Shown here in pieces: positions 63,001 through 64,000 of a stretch of 64,000 bases of DNA. Each line of letters starts with the position of its first letter. Positions within the stretch are counted from its first letter, which is position 1. The DNA comes from Terrimonas_A sp051954695 (lineage in GTDB: Bacteria; Bacteroidota; Bacteroidia; Chitinophagales; Chitinophagaceae). The notes beneath the pieces were generated by a model, which had not been told where the DNA came from, searched no databases, and saw only the letters and a list, made by a program, of their open reading frames with translations. The position numbers and the translations under genes are program-made. The DNA lies in contig JBQCHL010000027.1 of assembly GCA_051954695.1 (NCBI GenBank), positions 31,529-95,528 on the forward strand, given 5' to 3'.

Positions 63001-63470
63001 GAGTCGAGAAGTTCAATTGTATGCGGTCCGGCTTCCAGGAATACCTGTCCTGTTTCTTCCCACAGGAAACCATCTGTATTGTGTGAACCAAGCTTTTTAT
63101 TCAGCAAGCGGCCATCCGCTTTCAGGTAAAAGAAACGGGAGCCTTGCTGGTTATGCGCCAGGTCAAGTGAGCTGGCCCAGATGCTGTATGTACCACTCTT
63201 TTCTACATTGATATATACGCGTGCCGGCCTTAGCCCTTTTGGTTGTTTGGAAAAAGAACCTGTTAAAGCGATCTTCTGCATAGCCATTCCGAATCCATCC
63301 ACTTTCCAGTCGCCCATTTCCGAGAAATTGCCTGGCGCAACATAAATACCTTCACCTGCAGGCAACAAAAGCGTATCAGCGTTATGATTGTTTGCCGCCG
63401 CCATAAGAGAGACCAGGCAAAAGACCGGTACGCAGACTGCCCTGCATATGAAATTCGTCAATGAGAACAT
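60003..63470 (-). CDS. Large secreted toroid-like protein, 1155 residues (DUF5695-like)
   Basis: An 1155-residue secreted protein. The signal peptide is near residues 1-26. Residues 30-175 form a carbohydrate-binding-like beta domain (SGTYSIWASSLDLAHNQQGS, then HTIELLDSSAFYARCEGLY). A beta-rich region follows to about 460, then a helical part with DWFSSYKHVVANIFQLRDY near 480, NANPAQAIQSYLLSEDDTML, and ESLNMIMSSWAGDLMKLAGY. The end (from about 1040) is beta with SIPGHSLVGLLIKN. It resembles the 884-residue protein in the same operon. I recall this layout for proteins labelled DUF5695, which I cannot check. It starts one base after the susD stop, so the two are coupled. Confidence 0.65.
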   Translation of the reverse strand: MFSLTNFICRAVCVPVFCLVSLMAAANNHNADTLLLPAGEGIYVAPGNFSEMGDWKVDGFGMAMQKIALTGSFSKQPKGLRPARVYINVEKSGTYSIWASSLDLAHNQQGSRFFYLKADGRLLNKKLGSHNTDGFLWEETGQVFLEAGPHTIELLDSSAFYARCEGLYITAEKGLNAASVQAKVRSGLVEYKPQDLGKPLVFPSNATVKKEARLKNGFLDISFVELESTGQRLVENQVCFNDVLIKPRSSSLALVLLKAETSSTYYHEGFPIFQNKVMSEHGKDLVAIGKNPFETFYTSWLLPYKLEVLSEKRVRIEYGSEDFLVNAVWELKENDQEPVVTLTMQAKKNGVYSLVIPGYGSFSNEEYEFALAPMRVANKRVHPETVVYTEQYLFTPMSSVTIPESNRIAPGRKLTYGVVVDPSSIPLKWTYNDNNEFGAMLRDHEGKISPSLITPFPGSPASKFKQGGSHIFRYRPVMRTGDWFSSYKHVVANIFQLRDYRENYYSTLNDAIFETTRLMKDDYYGGWDSIGKAHWNMEGRSFSSNANPAQAIQSYLLSEDDTMLRKRAIPTLANLLTREHLHFKWNDLKGGANYFGDKTTLPRPVGTPIKGYNSSVFYGLYQLSKGRIPYLREIAAKKAQEKVVNSYGSIPPFYNDMAQYKLNGDSASLNRAMEGARLYIKQRVFSTDTTPIGYSLFSYISYVPNISSLLEMYETTRLPEFLRAAEEAGRILLTQLWVTGITNPDVPDSMMISAAEIKARPFNEGYDFFWHGDEVWRLGSRPGKKGPPENLDILKDEKVPYWVPSRVGLGLEQPSTFYHESLNMIMSSWAGDLMKLAGYTGEELFAAAARNAIIGRFSNYPGYYQNRFITIQQKTDYPYTGPDFSSVYWHHIPPFLAQLEDFLFAQTQVWSEGKISFPSFRQQGYAYFNSNQYGYGSGSFFDEKDMWPWLATGIVNTGHKQVDFLAARKDGVAGIAFMNESPHLVNTTISLGEKLGVARSGEAVLLFPDGREQQVLIRSGKLDISIPGHSLVGLLIKNTDISAPAYTKTTTTQKKSGDFTISDHGYGKGLVLQLDPSRYFSYIYVSEKPGLVKKVTVFYKAGKAPQLQQSTMQYPFEFIIEVDDIKKGFEYFLQLEMQDGSIKKTRTQKLRSVGY

Positions 63471-63471
63471 G

Positions 63472-64000
63472 TCAATACCCCTTGTTTTGTGTAAGGCTTT
63501 TATTTAAATCGATCTCTTTCTGCGGTATGGGCCAGTAATAATGTTTTGAAGCATCGAAAACATTCACACCAATAACATTGAAAAGGTCTGTTTCATTGGG
63601 ATAATGGCTTTTGCCATATTCATCGATCTGTGGCACTACAGGATTATTATAAAATGCCTTCTTCTTTCTTCCCAGTAAATTACCTGGCAGCACATGCTCA
63701 GCATATTTCCAGCGGCGAAGATCAAAGAGGCGATGTCCTTCCATTGCCAGTTCAACCGTTCTTTCATAACGGATCAGCTTTCTAAGTTCCTCCTGTGATC
63801 CGCCGGTAACAGCAGGCATTCCTACTGTTGCTCTTCCTCTTACTGCATTGATCGCATCAAACACTGATTGATCGATTTCATTCAGTTCAATTTTCGCTTC
63901 TGCATAAGTGAGCAATACTTCTGCGTAACGGATGAACATGAAGTTGAGTTCCGACTGGGTCACATATTGCGGTAGTTCCAGTGAGTCCTGGTATTTGTTC
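63472..64000 (-). CDS. susD: RagB/SusD family lipoprotein, C-terminal part (cut by window end)
   Basis: The frame is open from the window end leftward to a stop at 63472, giving the last 175 residues of a SusD protein. Landmarks are FMFIRYAEVLLTYAEAKIEL near the start, AINAVRGRATVGMP, YERTVELAMEGHRLFDLRRW, and the end YYWPIPQKEIDLNKSLTQNK. SusD-type proteins hold glycan at the cell surface for the partner SusC channel, which must lie beyond the window. It is the earliest gene visible in the leftward operon and overlaps operationally with the 1155-residue gene that starts one base later. Confidence 0.95.
   Translation of the reverse strand, partial: NKYQDSLELPQYVTQSELNFMFIRYAEVLLTYAEAKIELNEIDQSVFDAINAVRGRATVGMPAVTGGSQEELRKLIRYERTVELAMEGHRLFDLRRWKYAEHVLPGNLLGRKKKAFYNNPVVPQIDEYGKSHYPNETDLFNVIGVNVFDASKHYYWPIPQKEIDLNKSLTQNKGY

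Noticed and set aside
1..64000. CRISPR array, insertion sequence or prophage
   Set aside because: No regular spaced repeats, transposase or phage structural genes were seen; the repeats found are short promoter repeats or hairpins.

Overview
The window reads as a chromosomal segment of a Bacteroidota bacterium, most likely a member of the Chitinophagaceae. The reasons are two SusC/SusD-type glycan loci, a hybrid two-component regulator of the Bacteroidota kind, many lipoproteins with a CKK- or CSK-type lipobox, LytTR two-component pairs, promoters of the TTG/TAnnTTTG kind, and DUF4199 and OMP_b-brl_3 type proteins. No rRNA, CRISPR array, phage or insertion sequence was seen. One tRNA (Pro, GGG) is present.

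Region 1 (1-20,700) is an arabinose/arabinan locus. A susC-susD-susE-like operon runs leftward off the edge and is divergent from a 1323-residue hybrid sensor/regulator. An outer-membrane beta-barrel protein follows, divergent from a LytS/LytR pair. The promoter between them carries a 10-bp direct repeat at 21-bp pitch and an inverted third copy. A VOC-family protein and the leftward operon araB-araD-araA-abf (GH51 arabinofuranosidase) follow, with a clear promoter upstream of araB, then a CE1-like esterase.

Region 2 (20,800-26,400) is one leftward operon: a dihydroorotase-like protein that has lost its metal ligands, a DUF4199 membrane protein, GT2 and GT4 glycosyltransferases, a heptose-7-phosphate kinase (HddA-like) and GmhA. 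It looks like a module for surface-glycan heptose synthesis. Region 3 (26,400-34,800) is mixed: tRNA-Pro, a small secreted protein, an M13 metallopeptidase lipoprotein, a spermidine-synthase-like protein, a RibD-C/DHFR-like reductase, a seven-repeat WKN lipoprotein, and an FAD/NAD(P) oxidoreductase paired with a luciferase-like oxidoreductase.

Region 4 (34,900-44,800) is the most unusual part. A degenerate stand-alone receiver and a LytTR response regulator with a TPR-containing histidine kinase stand divergent from a tandem run of seven small lipoproteins. Six of these are paralogs of two subfamilies with YD-like 'SYDxxxRL' repeats. Two promoters in the array share a 12-bp half-site placed exactly 42 bp upstream of a TA-C-(C/T)-TTTA -7-like box, with direct copies at 20-21 bp pitch. 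This suggests the LytTR regulator controls the lipoproteins. No function is known to me for the array.

Region 5 (45,000-64,000) holds a GH127 beta-L-arabinofuranosidase and, on the other strand, a long leftward operon: susD (cut by the window end), a 1155-residue toroid-like protein, GH92 alpha-mannosidase, an FAD-oxidoreductase/SGNH-hydrolase fusion, a second toroid-like protein of 884 residues related to the first, a second FAD-oxidoreductase, and a sodium:solute symporter. This looks like a glycan-utilisation locus for an oxidised or acylated mannose-containing glycan; the substrate is inference only.
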